From Plantactinospora alkalitolerans (GTDB lineage Bacteria > Actinomycetota > Actinomycetes > Mycobacteriales > Micromonosporaceae): a stretch of DNA of 64,000 nucleotides. Below, in pieces: positions 34,019-42,453 of the stretch (positions are counted from its first letter, which is position 1; every line of letters begins with the position of its first letter). The notes beneath the pieces were generated by a model. That model saw nothing but the letters and a program-made list of their open reading frames with translations. It was not told where the DNA came from and searched no databases. Where the stretch lies: the NCBI RefSeq assembly GCF_015690345.1, contig NZ_JADPUN010000177.1, forward strand, positions 1 to 64,000. The letters run 5' to 3'. The position numbers and the translations under genes are program-made.

Positions 34019-36205
34019 ATGTCGCACGGCGAGGAACTGTTTGCCCTGAACGGGGACGTGGCTACGGAGCCGAGCTTCGAGCCGGCCTTTCGGGGCTACG
34101 ATAAAGGGCAGGTGGATCGGTACGTCGCTCGCGCCGAGAACGATATCGCCACCCTGGCGGCCCAGCGTGAGCACGCGTACAGCCAGATTCACAACCTGGC
34201 GGGTCAGGTCGAGGTGTTACAGCGCGACCTCACGGCGGTACGTCGGCAGACCGGCGTGGTGGACCGGGCCTCCTTCCGGCACCTGGGTCCGGTGGTCGAA
34301 CAGATCCTGACCCTGGCCGAGGAACAGGCCGAGTCCATCGCGCGGGACGCGGCGCACGAGATCGACGCCCGCAAGGCCGAGGCCGACCAGGTCCTCGAGG
34401 ACGCCCGCCAGCAGGCCGCCGACGCGCTCCGCGACTTCGAGCTGGCCCTCACCGCCCGGCGGGCGGAGGAGGAGAAGGTCAACACGGCCCGACGGGCCGA
34501 GGCCGACGCCGCCGTCGCCGCCGCCGCCCAGGAGGCCACCCGGCTCCGCGAGGCCGCCCAGGCCGCCTTCGCAAAGGCCCAGCAGGAAAGCTCCGAGTTG
34601 CGCAACCGCGCCGCCGAGGAGGCGAACCGACTGCGCGACGCCAGCCAGGCGGCACACGCCAAGGCCCTGCAGGAGGCGAAGCAGCTCCGGGACACCGCCG
34701 AGCAGGAGGCGACCCGGCTCACCGAGCAGACCGCGCGGGAGAGCCAGGAGCTGACCGAGCGGACCGAGCGGGAGACCCAGCAGGTCGTCGAGCGGGCCCG
34801 GCAGGAGTCGGCACGGCTCCGCCACGCCGCCCAGCACGAGGCCAACCGGCTGCGCGACGCCGCCCAGCAGGAGGCCACCCGGCTCCGCGAGGCCGGCCAG
34901 GCGGCACACGTCAAGGCCCAGCAGGAGGCCCAGCGCCTCACCGACGCGGCGGCGCAGGAAGCCGACCGGGTGGTCGAACTCGCCAAGCAGGAGGCCACCC
35001 GGCTCCGCGAGGCCGGCGAGGGGCTGTACGCGAAGGCCAAGCACGAGGCGACCCAGCTACGCGAGGCCGGGCAGGCGGCACACGCCAAGGCCCAGCAGGA
35101 GGCGAAGCGGATCAACGAGGAGACCGCCGAGTTCGTCCAGCGTTCCCGGGCCGACGTGGAGGACTACGCCCAGAAGATCCGAGCGGAGACGCAGCAGGAG
35201 CTGGGCGCCTGGCGGGCCGGGGTCGAGCAGGAGGTGAACCGGCGTACCACCGCCGCCGAGCAGGAGATCGCCGCCCAGCGGACGGCTGCCGAGGAGGAGC
35301 TGGCCGCCGGTCGGGCCGCGCTGGAGGAGGAACTGGCCGCCTACCGGGCCGGAGCCGACCGCGAGTACGCCCAACGGCAGTCCGAACTGGAGCAGCAGTT
35401 CCAGCAGCGGCAGGCGGAGCTGGAGCAGTCGTACGAGGAACGGCGTGCGGAGATCGAGGGCGGCGCCGACGAGGTGCGCCGGCAGGCCGACGAGTACGCC
35501 GCCGAGGTCCGGGCGAAGGCGGAGGAGCGGGCCGCCGAGATCCGCCGGGAGGCCGAGGAGCGTCTCGCCGAGTTGCACCGGGAGGCGGAGGAGCAGGCCG
35601 CCACGTCCCGCCGCCAGTTCGAGGAGTACATGGCGACCGCGCAGCAGCACCTGGCCACCACCCAGCAGCACCTGGCCAGTACCCAGCAGGAGGCGGTCGC
35701 CGGACGGCAGCAGTTGGCCGAGGTCATGCAGGAGATCGCCGCGGCTCAGCAGGCACTCGCCGACATCCGGCAGGAGACGGTGTCCTCCCGGCAGGAATCC
35801 GACCGGATCCAGCGACAGTTGGCCACGGCGCGCGAGCAACTGGCCGGCGAGCAGGACCGGTTGACGGGTACGGAGCAGTCGGCCCAGCAGGCCGGGGAGC
35901 AGTTGGCCCAGGCCGAGGCCGACATGCAGCAGCTCGTCGAGGCGGCCGCCGAGCAGACCGCTCCGGACAAGCGGGCCGACGGTGGCCGGTCGTCCGGGTC
36001 GACCCGGGTGACCGAGCCGGTGACCGGCGGCGTGGACGGCGGGTTGGACGGAGAGCCGACGGTGGCCGCGATGCCGGGTACCGGTGGCCGCGAGCCGACG
36101 CCCACCAAGATCACAAGCACCGGCGACTCCGGCAAGCGGAGCGGCAAGCCGATCGTCGAGGACCAGGGCACGAAGTCGAACAAGGTCAGCGTCGACTCGG
36201 ACTGA
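34019..36205 (+). CDS. Scy-like long coiled-coil polarity protein with DivIVA domain
   Basis: The ATG at 34019 (MSHGEELF) has GGGAG close upstream. The 728-residue protein has a DivIVA-like segment FEPAFRGYDKGQVDRYVARAE (about 20-40) and YSQIHNLAGQVEVLQRDL, then HLGPVVEQILTLAEEQAESIARDAAHEIDA. A coiled coil of about 530 residues follows, with repeats such as EATRLREAGQAAHAKAQQEA that suggest hendecad periodicity, then Gln-rich HLATTQQHLAST repeats and a disordered tail (about 640-728). Scy in Streptomyces organises the tip polarisome. This protein is shorter than Scy, so it may be a relative rather than the true orthologue. No membrane segments. Confidence 0.78.
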   Translation: MSHGEELFALNGDVATEPSFEPAFRGYDKGQVDRYVARAENDIATLAAQREHAYSQIHNLAGQVEVLQRDLTAVRRQTGVVDRASFRHLGPVVEQILTLAEEQAESIARDAAHEIDARKAEADQVLEDARQQAADALRDFELALTARRAEEEKVNTARRAEADAAVAAAAQEATRLREAAQAAFAKAQQESSELRNRAAEEANRLRDASQAAHAKALQEAKQLRDTAEQEATRLTEQTARESQELTERTERETQQVVERARQESARLRHAAQHEANRLRDAAQQEATRLREAGQAAHVKAQQEAQRLTDAAAQEADRVVELAKQEATRLREAGEGLYAKAKHEATQLREAGQAAHAKAQQEAKRINEETAEFVQRSRADVEDYAQKIRAETQQELGAWRAGVEQEVNRRTTAAEQEIAAQRTAAEEELAAGRAALEEELAAYRAGADREYAQRQSELEQQFQQRQAELEQSYEERRAEIEGGADEVRRQADEYAAEVRAKAEERAAEIRREAEERLAELHREAEEQAATSRRQFEEYMATAQQHLATTQQHLASTQQEAVAGRQQLAEVMQEIAAAQQALADIRQETVSSRQESDRIQRQLATAREQLAGEQDRLTGTEQSAQQAGEQLAQAEADMQQLVEAAAEQTAPDKRADGGRSSGSTRVTEPVTGGVDGGLDGEPTVAAMPGTGGREPTPTKITSTGDSGKRSGKPIVEDQGTKSNKVSVDSD

Positions 36206-36291
36206 TCCGGACCCGCCGCCCGAGACGTACCGTCGCGACACGCGCGACCGCCCGCTAACCTCTGCCGAGGCGATCGGTCGGGAGGTTCGGG

Positions 36292-37578
36292 GTGGACGGC
36301 GAGCAGCGGGCGGTGCACGGCGAGCAGGCGGCCGGCGGAAACGGCGGACCAACCGGCGGGAACGGCGGACCGGCTGCCGGGGCGGCAGCGGCCGGCACCG
36401 CGACGGATCCCGGCGAGCAGACGTCGGCGTCGACCAGCGACGCGACGGATCCCGGCGGGGGGACGTCGGCGTCGACCGGCGATGCGGCCGACCCGGGCCC
36501 GGTCCCGGGCCACCCGGCGGCCGGCGGCGCCGGTCAGTTCGGGCAGCCAGGACGGCCGCTGCGGCTCAACCCGTTTCTGGTCGGGCTCACCGGTGGGCTG
36601 GGCGTGCTGCTGGCGTACGCGTTGTTCCTGGCGGTGCGCAACGCGGGCTCGGTGCTGGTCCTGGTCTTCATCGCCCTGTTCCTGGCGATCGGGCTGCATC
36701 CGGCGGTGGTCCGGCTGCGCTCCTGGGGGCTGCCCCGGGGGCTCGCCGTGGCGGCGGTGACGCTGACCCTGCTTGCGATCATCACCGGCGCGGTGTTCGC
36801 GCTGGTCCCACCGATCGTCAGCCAGACCGGTGAGTTGATCGAGAACGTGCCCGGCTACGTCACGCAGCTACAGCGCAACGACACCGTCAACGACCTGATC
36901 GTCCAGTACGACCTCCAGGGAAAGATCAATTCGGCCGCCACCACGGAGAACATCACCCGGGCCCTGGGCGGGGTCTTCGGGGCCGCCGGGTTCGTCTTCG
37001 GCGCGGTCTTCAACATCGTCACCGTGATCGTCCTGACCATCTACTTCATGGCCACCTTCGACCGGCTCCGCGACCTCGGGTACGGGCTGGTCCCCGCCAC
37101 CCGGCGGGACCGGGTCCGGCTGATCGGGGACGCGATCCTCGCCAAGGTCGGCGCGTACATGGTGGGGGCGCTGGCGATCGCGCTGCTGGCCGGGGTGTGC
37201 ACGTTCGCCTTCGCGGTAGTCGTCGGCCTGGCGTACCCGTTCGCGCTCGCCGTGGTGGTGGCCATCTGCGACCTCATTCCGCAGATCGGCGCGACCATCG
37301 GGGCGGTGGTGATCAGTCTGGTGGGCTTCGCCGCCGACGTGCCGACCGGAATCGCCTGCGCGGTCTTCTTCCTGATCTACCAGCAGGTGGAGAACTATCT
37401 GGTCTATCCCCGGGTGATGCGGCGGTCCGTCCAGGTAAACGACGTGGCGGCGATCGTCGCGGCGCTGCTCGGGGTGGCGCTGTTCGGGGTGATCGGCGCG
37501 CTGGTGGCCATCCCCGCGGTGGCGGCGATCCAACTGGTGTTGCGTGAGGTGGTGCTTCCCCGGCAGCAGGTCCGCTGA
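36292..37578 (+). CDS. AI-2E/PerM family transporter
   Basis: The GTG at 36292 follows GGGAGG at 6 nt. The first 85 residues are Gly/Ala/Ser-rich and include two 14-residue units (ATDPGEQTSASTSD-type) from a 42-bp DNA repeat. The rest is a UPF0118/AI-2E family membrane domain with about 8 helices; the family's central soluble segment (IVSQTGELIENVPGYVTQLQ) and the late DLIPQIGATIGAVVISLVG and QVENYLVYPRVM motifs are clear. Members have been linked to autoinducer export or Na+/H+ exchange; substrate unknown here. It lies 86 nt after the Scy-like gene on the same strand. Confidence 0.92.
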   Translation: MDGEQRAVHGEQAAGGNGGPTGGNGGPAAGAAAAGTATDPGEQTSASTSDATDPGGGTSASTGDAADPGPVPGHPAAGGAGQFGQPGRPLRLNPFLVGLTGGLGVLLAYALFLAVRNAGSVLVLVFIALFLAIGLHPAVVRLRSWGLPRGLAVAAVTLTLLAIITGAVFALVPPIVSQTGELIENVPGYVTQLQRNDTVNDLIVQYDLQGKINSAATTENITRALGGVFGAAGFVFGAVFNIVTVIVLTIYFMATFDRLRDLGYGLVPATRRDRVRLIGDAILAKVGAYMVGALAIALLAGVCTFAFAVVVGLAYPFALAVVVAICDLIPQIGATIGAVVISLVGFAADVPTGIACAVFFLIYQQVENYLVYPRVMRRSVQVNDVAAIVAALLGVALFGVIGALVAIPAVAAIQLVLREVVLPRQQVR

Positions 37579-37836
37579 GCGTGGGTAGCAACTTCTGTCC
37601 GCAATCCGTCTGAATCGAGAATAGTAACCCCTTCGATACGGCTTGTAGTATTCGTTCACGGCCAACAGATCGGAACGATCCGAATCACACCCCATCTGAG
37701 CAGGGAAGTATTCGAATCGTAGCGATCACGCCGACCGCCACGGTCGGCGCGGAGCGGCCGAACCGGCGGTGGGCAGACCTCGTTGCGAACGAGCTGCGGC
37801 CCATGCCTGTGTGTAACGCGCCCGTGGGGGGTAGCC

Positions 37837-39183
37837 GTGACCGACACCAACGCCGTACCGCCGATCGAGCCTCCGGATCTCGCCCGCCGAGCGGACCGCA
37901 CCCGACGTCGCGCTCTGCTCGCCGGGGCCTTCACCCTCACCCTCGTCGTCCTCGCCGCCAGCGGCTATCTCGTGCTCACCCTCGCGGGCGCACCGGTCCG
38001 GGCCGCGCCGCTGGTCCTGGACCAGCCGGCCGGAGTCCTCTGGGGGCAGACCGTCAACCGGCCGATCGAGGTGGCGGCCGACAACGTCACCATCCGACGG
38101 GTGAAGGTACGCACCGGCGGTGGCGGCGCCGCGATAACGATCAGGTCCGGCGTCATCGGCACCCTGATCGAGGACACCGAGATCCGGTGCACCTCGGCCG
38201 GTACCGACGGGGTGGCCCCCGGCGGCTACTCGGCACTGCGGGTCCGGGTCAACGGCTGCCGTCAGGCGTTCCGGCAGACCGAACGGCACACCGCCACGAT
38301 CGTCGAGTCCGAACAGGACGGAAAGCCGTACCCGGGTGGCGAGCTGAGCAGCCCGATCGGCCCGGTTCCGTCACCCGACCCCGAGGCCGACCAGATGCGG
38401 GACGAACCCCCGTACGCGCCCGCGGCGGCCCCGCCGACCCCGATCACGTACTGGCCCAGCGCGGCCAACACCGGCGTGCCGGTCGGGACCGCGCTGCGCA
38501 ACTCGGGCTCGCTGAGCCTGCGTACCGCCGGACAGGTGGTGACCGGGCTGAACATCGTCGGCTGCGTCACCGTGGCCGCCGCCAACGTGAAGATCATCAA
38601 ATCGAAGATCACCTGTAGCAGCACCACCTACTCGATCCGGACGCTGGCCGGAACGACGAACCTGCTGATCCAGGACGTCGAGATCAACGGCATGGGGATG
38701 AACTCGGCCTCGATCTGCTGCGGCGACTACACTCTGCAACGGGCGAACGTCTACAACATGATCGACGGGCCCCGGCTCGCCACCAACAGCAAGATCCTCG
38801 ACTCGTACCTGCACAGCCTGGCCCGGGTCACCGGTTCGCACAACGACGTACTCCAGAGCACCGGAGGCAACAACGTCCTCGTCCGGCACAACACGCTGCT
38901 GTCATACAACGCGGTGACAAGGGATCCGTTCAACTCCTGCCTCACGATCGGCTCGGAGACCGCCCCGACGCTGACGAACCTGACCTTCGAGGACAACTAC
39001 TGCAACGGCGGGAACTATTCGATCGGGATCAGCCCACGGCTGGTCGGCTCCGCCATCCTCTTCCGGAAGAACAAGTACGGCCGCGACTACCGGTACGGGG
39101 TGGTCTCCGGCTGGAACCGTGCCGGCGTGGTGTGGGAACGGGCCACCAACGTCTACTTCGACACCGGCCTGCCGGTGGTCTAG
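37837..39183 (+). CDS. Membrane-anchored parallel beta-helix protein
   Basis: The most credible start is GTG 37837 (MTDTNAVPPIEPPD after processing of the start codon). The 448-residue product has one membrane helix (about 28-52, after RADRTRRR) and an extracellular part with two beta-helix blocks. The first (about 70-150) shows ADNVTIRRVKVRTGGGGAAITI. The second (about 205-448) shows successive NVKIIKSKITC, NLLIQDVEINGM, NNVLVRHNTLLS and NLTFEDNYCNGG rungs. A Pro-rich linker separates them. Such folds bind or cleave polysaccharides; no catalytic residues can be assigned. It borders the sugar locus and converges on it, sharing the CTAG stop. Confidence 0.75.
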   Translation: MTDTNAVPPIEPPDLARRADRTRRRALLAGAFTLTLVVLAASGYLVLTLAGAPVRAAPLVLDQPAGVLWGQTVNRPIEVAADNVTIRRVKVRTGGGGAAITIRSGVIGTLIEDTEIRCTSAGTDGVAPGGYSALRVRVNGCRQAFRQTERHTATIVESEQDGKPYPGGELSSPIGPVPSPDPEADQMRDEPPYAPAAAPPTPITYWPSAANTGVPVGTALRNSGSLSLRTAGQVVTGLNIVGCVTVAAANVKIIKSKITCSSTTYSIRTLAGTTNLLIQDVEINGMGMNSASICCGDYTLQRANVYNMIDGPRLATNSKILDSYLHSLARVTGSHNDVLQSTGGNNVLVRHNTLLSYNAVTRDPFNSCLTIGSETAPTLTNLTFEDNYCNGGNYSIGISPRLVGSAILFRKNKYGRDYRYGVVSGWNRAGVVWERATNVYFDTGLPVV

Positions 39184-40508
39184 TGCGGATCCACCGACCT
39201 GCGAGCCTGCACCGGAGGCTGGTACGCGACCAGGGTCGCCGGTTCCCGCAGCCGCTTGCGTCCGATCCGGCGCAGCGTGCCGACGGTCGACCGCAGCTTC
39301 TCCCCGATCGACAGGTGCCGCCACCAGATGCCGGCCATCGGCAGGTGCCGGAGCCGGGGCACCATCAGGCCGGCCAGCCGCAGCGTGGTCAGCCGACCCC
39401 AGACCGCTCCCCTGGCCCGGAGCAGGTTCGGCTGTGACGCGGGCAGGATCCCGGCGGCCACCGGCGTCAGCACCAGTACGCCGGCGGCGATGGCGGCCTC
39501 GACCAGCCGTACGCCCCGCTCGGTGCGGGCCAGCACCAGCGACTGCCCCGGGTCGTCACCGGTCGGCCGGTACCACGGGTCGCCGACCGCGACGTCGGCG
39601 AACTCGCCGGTGTGGTCGGCGCAGAGGTAGCAGCGCCACTGCCGGTGCTTCTGGAGGATGTCGCCCCAGGACTCGGCGTAGCTCAGTTCCCGCTGCTGGC
39701 CGGGCGGGTCGTCGGTGAGTCGGGCCCGCGCCCGGCCGGGCCAGCCGGACCCGCGGTAGTGCACCGACTCCAGCTCCGCCGGGTCGGACACCCCGAGCCG
39801 GGTGAGCATCTCCAGCGTGCCCCGGGTGGTCGGGGTGCCGGCGCAGAAGACCGCGATGGTGAGGCCGAGCCGGCGGTCCAGTTCCGGCCGGACCTGCCGG
39901 GCCATCCGTACCGCCGCCACGTCGCAGGGCTTGCCGACGAAGACGCACGGCGCCTCGGCCGACTCGATCAGGTCGAGCCGGTCGCAGGGGCTGGCCGGCG
40001 CGTACCGGGAGCCGGCGTTCGCCAGCAACTCGGCCGGGGTCCGGGACAGCCGGGTCTCGTTCAGGTACGGCACGTCGGCCCGCGCGCCGATGTGCAGCAC
40101 CCCGGCCATTCCGGCGCCGGTCAGGCAGTAGCCGGCCAGTGCGGTCGCGACGCCGCCGCTGGAGCCGGCGTACCGGATCTCCGGGTCGGCTGCGTACCCC
40201 TCCCAGATCGCCCGGACCGGTCCCCAGGCCCCCCGCAGTTCGCCGATCTCGCCGGGTTCCGGCCGGCCGCTGTCGTGCGCCAGCCGTACCCCGGGGCAGC
40301 AGGCCAGCGCCGCCGCCGCGCCGCCGGCCGCCGGACCCGGGTCGCCGGCCCGGGTCGGGGTGCGCAGTGGCGTGATCGGCAGGGGACGCCGGCCGTGGTC
40401 GAGTACGTCGACCATCCGCACCTCGTCCGGGGCCAGGTAGGCGCAGACCCCGCAGCCGGTGCAGAGCTTGCCGGACGCCACGTCGTGCACGGTCCGGGGC
40501 CGGGGCAT
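39180..40508 (-). CDS. FrhB/FdhB-type iron-sulfur flavoprotein in the polysaccharide locus
   Basis: The 442-residue protein starts at the ATG sharing one base with the upstream stop (TGATG). Cys16, Cys19 and Cys22 (LCTGCGVC) begin a ferredoxin-like cluster motif whose usual fourth cysteine before Pro is missing (LAPDEV). YAGSSGGVATALAGYCL, VGKPCDVAAVR and AVFCAGTPTTRGT are typical of the coenzyme F420 hydrogenase/dehydrogenase beta-subunit family. Members of this family are known next to polysaccharide pyruvyl transferases in exopolysaccharide loci, where their electron-transfer role is not established. It is the last gene of a five-gene coupled operon. Its TAG stop overlaps that of the convergent beta-helix gene. 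Confidence 0.85.
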   Translation of the reverse strand: MPRPRTVHDVASGKLCTGCGVCAYLAPDEVRMVDVLDHGRRPLPITPLRTPTRAGDPGPAAGGAAAALACCPGVRLAHDSGRPEPGEIGELRGAWGPVRAIWEGYAADPEIRYAGSSGGVATALAGYCLTGAGMAGVLHIGARADVPYLNETRLSRTPAELLANAGSRYAPASPCDRLDLIESAEAPCVFVGKPCDVAAVRMARQVRPELDRRLGLTIAVFCAGTPTTRGTLEMLTRLGVSDPAELESVHYRGSGWPGRARARLTDDPPGQQRELSYAESWGDILQKHRQWRCYLCADHTGEFADVAVGDPWYRPTGDDPGQSLVLARTERGVRLVEAAIAAGVLVLTPVAAGILPASQPNLLRARGAVWGRLTTLRLAGLMVPRLRHLPMAGIWWRHLSIGEKLRSTVGTLRRIGRKRLREPATLVAYQPPVQARRSVDPH

Positions 40509-41821
40509 CAACGCGCCCCGACGGCGCCGCGCCGGTTCCGTTCGGCCCGGGCCACCGCGACGAACTCGTCCATCTGGGCGGCGGCGCGACCGACCGCGAC
40601 CGGCGTACGCAGCGCCAGTTCGGCGGCGGACGACGCCCGATCGGTCCAGGACTCCCAGAGTGCGCCGAGCAGGTCGTCGTCGGGCAGTCGACGGGCGTCG
40701 GCGACGTGCCGGCGCTGCCCCACACTCGTGAACACCCCGCGTGCCTTGTCGCTGTAGGCGACCACCGCCGCCGGAACCCCGGCGGAGAGCGCGGCGATGG
40801 TGGCGTGCATCCGCATCCCGCACAACCAACTGGTCCGGGCGATCACCCATTTCGTCTGGTGTGGATCAAGGCCGGCGGGTGAGAGGGCGACCCGGTCGCC
40901 GTACCGGACGGCGAGCGCGGCGTACAACCGCTCGCTGGCCACCCGGTCGTCGTCGGTCCCGTTCGGGGTGAGGACGTGCGGCACGATGATCACCCGGGTG
41001 TCCGACTGGTCGAGCAGCCGCTCGCAGAGCCGGGTGGCGACCCGGTGGGGGTCGCCGGCGATGCCGAACCGGGAGCGACCCTCCGGTCGGGTGATCAGTC
41101 CGCTCACGTTGATTCCGGCGACCGGACCCGACGCGGCCTCGAACCACCCGGTCAACCGCTGGTACGCCGGCTCGTCCGGCACCCTCGGCTCCAGCCCGAA
41201 GGCCACGTCCACGCCCTGCCGGTGGCGTGCCGGATCGAGGTCGGGGCCGAGCAGGTCGGCGAGGGCGGCAAAGCTCTCCGGATCCCGCGCCCAGGCCATC
41301 GTGGCCCCCCGGACCAGCGCCGCCGCCTCGGCCCGGAACCGGGCCGACCGGAACGGCCCGTACGTCTGCGGCAGCAGCACCAGTGGACGGCGGCGCAGCA
41401 GCGCCAACCGCTTCGGCCAGGCCACGGTCCGGAACCGGTGTTCGCCGTAGATGTCGCTGAAGCTGTCTCCCCCGCTGACGTCGAGCACCACGTCGGCCGC
41501 GTCGATCCGGGCCAGGCCGGCGTTGCCGAGCCCACCCAGCGCCGCGCTGATCCGCATGTTCAGGTACGACTCCGGGCGGTGGTACCGGCGTGAGTGCCGG
41601 GCACCGGCCAACGAGATCGGCACCGGGGACCCGGCCACGAAGGTGTGCCCGCGGCGTTGCCCCCAGCCGTCGTCGAAGACCGTGACGTCGGCGGCCGGCT
41701 CCCGGGCCAGCAGCCCGCTCAGGGTCGCGGCCCGCAGCGCGCCGACGCCCAGGTTCAGGTTCGCACCCGGTACCCCGAACAGGCACGCCGACAGCGGGGG
41801 CCGGGGAATGGTCTCGGTCAT
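40508..41821 (-). CDS. Polysaccharide pyruvyl transferase family protein
   Basis: The 437-residue product begins PPLSACLFGVPGANLNLGVGALR, then has ADVVLDVSGGDSFSDIYGEHRF, PLVLLPQTYGPFRS and the late RMHATIAALSAGVPAAVVAYSDKARGVF. This is the pattern of the CsaB-like polysaccharide pyruvyl transferase fold, a GT-B-like enzyme moving pyruvate from phosphoenolpyruvate onto sugar hydroxyls as a ketal. Some members of the family have other activities, so the donor is inferred. Its ATG overlaps the PIG-L stop by 4 nt, and its stop shares a base with the next start, so all are translated together. Confidence 0.9.
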   Translation of the reverse strand: MTETIPRPPLSACLFGVPGANLNLGVGALRAATLSGLLAREPAADVTVFDDGWGQRRGHTFVAGSPVPISLAGARHSRRYHRPESYLNMRISAALGGLGNAGLARIDAADVVLDVSGGDSFSDIYGEHRFRTVAWPKRLALLRRRPLVLLPQTYGPFRSARFRAEAAALVRGATMAWARDPESFAALADLLGPDLDPARHRQGVDVAFGLEPRVPDEPAYQRLTGWFEAASGPVAGINVSGLITRPEGRSRFGIAGDPHRVATRLCERLLDQSDTRVIIVPHVLTPNGTDDDRVASERLYAALAVRYGDRVALSPAGLDPHQTKWVIARTSWLCGMRMHATIAALSAGVPAAVVAYSDKARGVFTSVGQRRHVADARRLPDDDLLGALWESWTDRASSAAELALRTPVAVGRAAAQMDEFVAVARAERNRRGAVGAR

Positions 41822-42453
41822 GGTTCGATCACCGCTTTCTCGCACCGGAACGCCTCGGCGTACCGGGACCGGCACTCCATCCCCCGCAGCCGCGCCAGCC
41901 CGAGGAAGACCTCGTCGTCCCACCAGTCCCGGGCCTTCTGGGACGGGTAGCTGGCGTGCAGCAACTCGACCTTCCGGCGGGCCCGATCCTCGGCCAGCGG
42001 CAGGTAGACGTTCCGTCGGCCCAGGTCCCCGTCCCACTTGGGGATCTCGTAGTACAACACCGTCGCGTCCCGGAACGACGTGGGCACCAGCGCGGCGAGT
42101 GTGTGGTGGTCCTGGTGTGCGTCGTCCGGGGTGGGCGCCAGTACCAGGTCCGCCGCGAGCGTCGAGGCGGCGGTGTCGACGATCTGCTTCGCCTCCTCCC
42201 ACCTGGCCGGTACCCGGCCGTCCGGCAGGTCGTACAGATCGAAGCTCAACCGTGCGTGGGGCAGGAACGCCCTGGCCGCGGCCCGCGCCTCGGCCTGCCG
42301 GTCCGGTGTCCCGGTGAGCAGTACGTAGTGCACCCGCACTCCGGGCACGTCACCCAGGGCGAGCAGCAGCCCGCCGGCGCCGATCTCGATGTCGTCCGGA
42401 TGTGCCCCGAGCAGCACGACGGAACGGGCCGCGCCCAGTCGCAACGGCATCAT
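41818..42453 (-). CDS. PIG-L family deacetylase
   Basis: The 211-residue protein has VVLLGAHPDDIEIGAGG (zinc-binding His18 and the Asp pair) and DDAHQDHHTL, the two metal motifs of PIG-L/LmbE deacetylases acting on N-acetyl sugars. The later EIPKWDGDLGRRNVYLPL is a family-typical segment. In this locus it probably removes an acetyl group from an amino-sugar intermediate. The start is an ATG sharing its A with the preceding TGA (TGATG). Confidence 0.9.
   Translation of the reverse strand: MMPLRLGAARSVVLLGAHPDDIEIGAGGLLLALGDVPGVRVHYVLLTGTPDRQAEARAAARAFLPHARLSFDLYDLPDGRVPARWEEAKQIVDTAASTLAADLVLAPTPDDAHQDHHTLAALVPTSFRDATVLYYEIPKWDGDLGRRNVYLPLAEDRARRKVELLHASYPSQKARDWWDDEVFLGLARLRGMECRSRYAEAFRCEKAVIEP

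Noticed and set aside
37729-37749. CGCCGACC/GGTCGGCG hairpin before the beta-helix gene as a terminator
   Set aside because: It is short, 150 nt from the previous stop and just ahead of the next gene, so terminator and leader roles cannot be separated.
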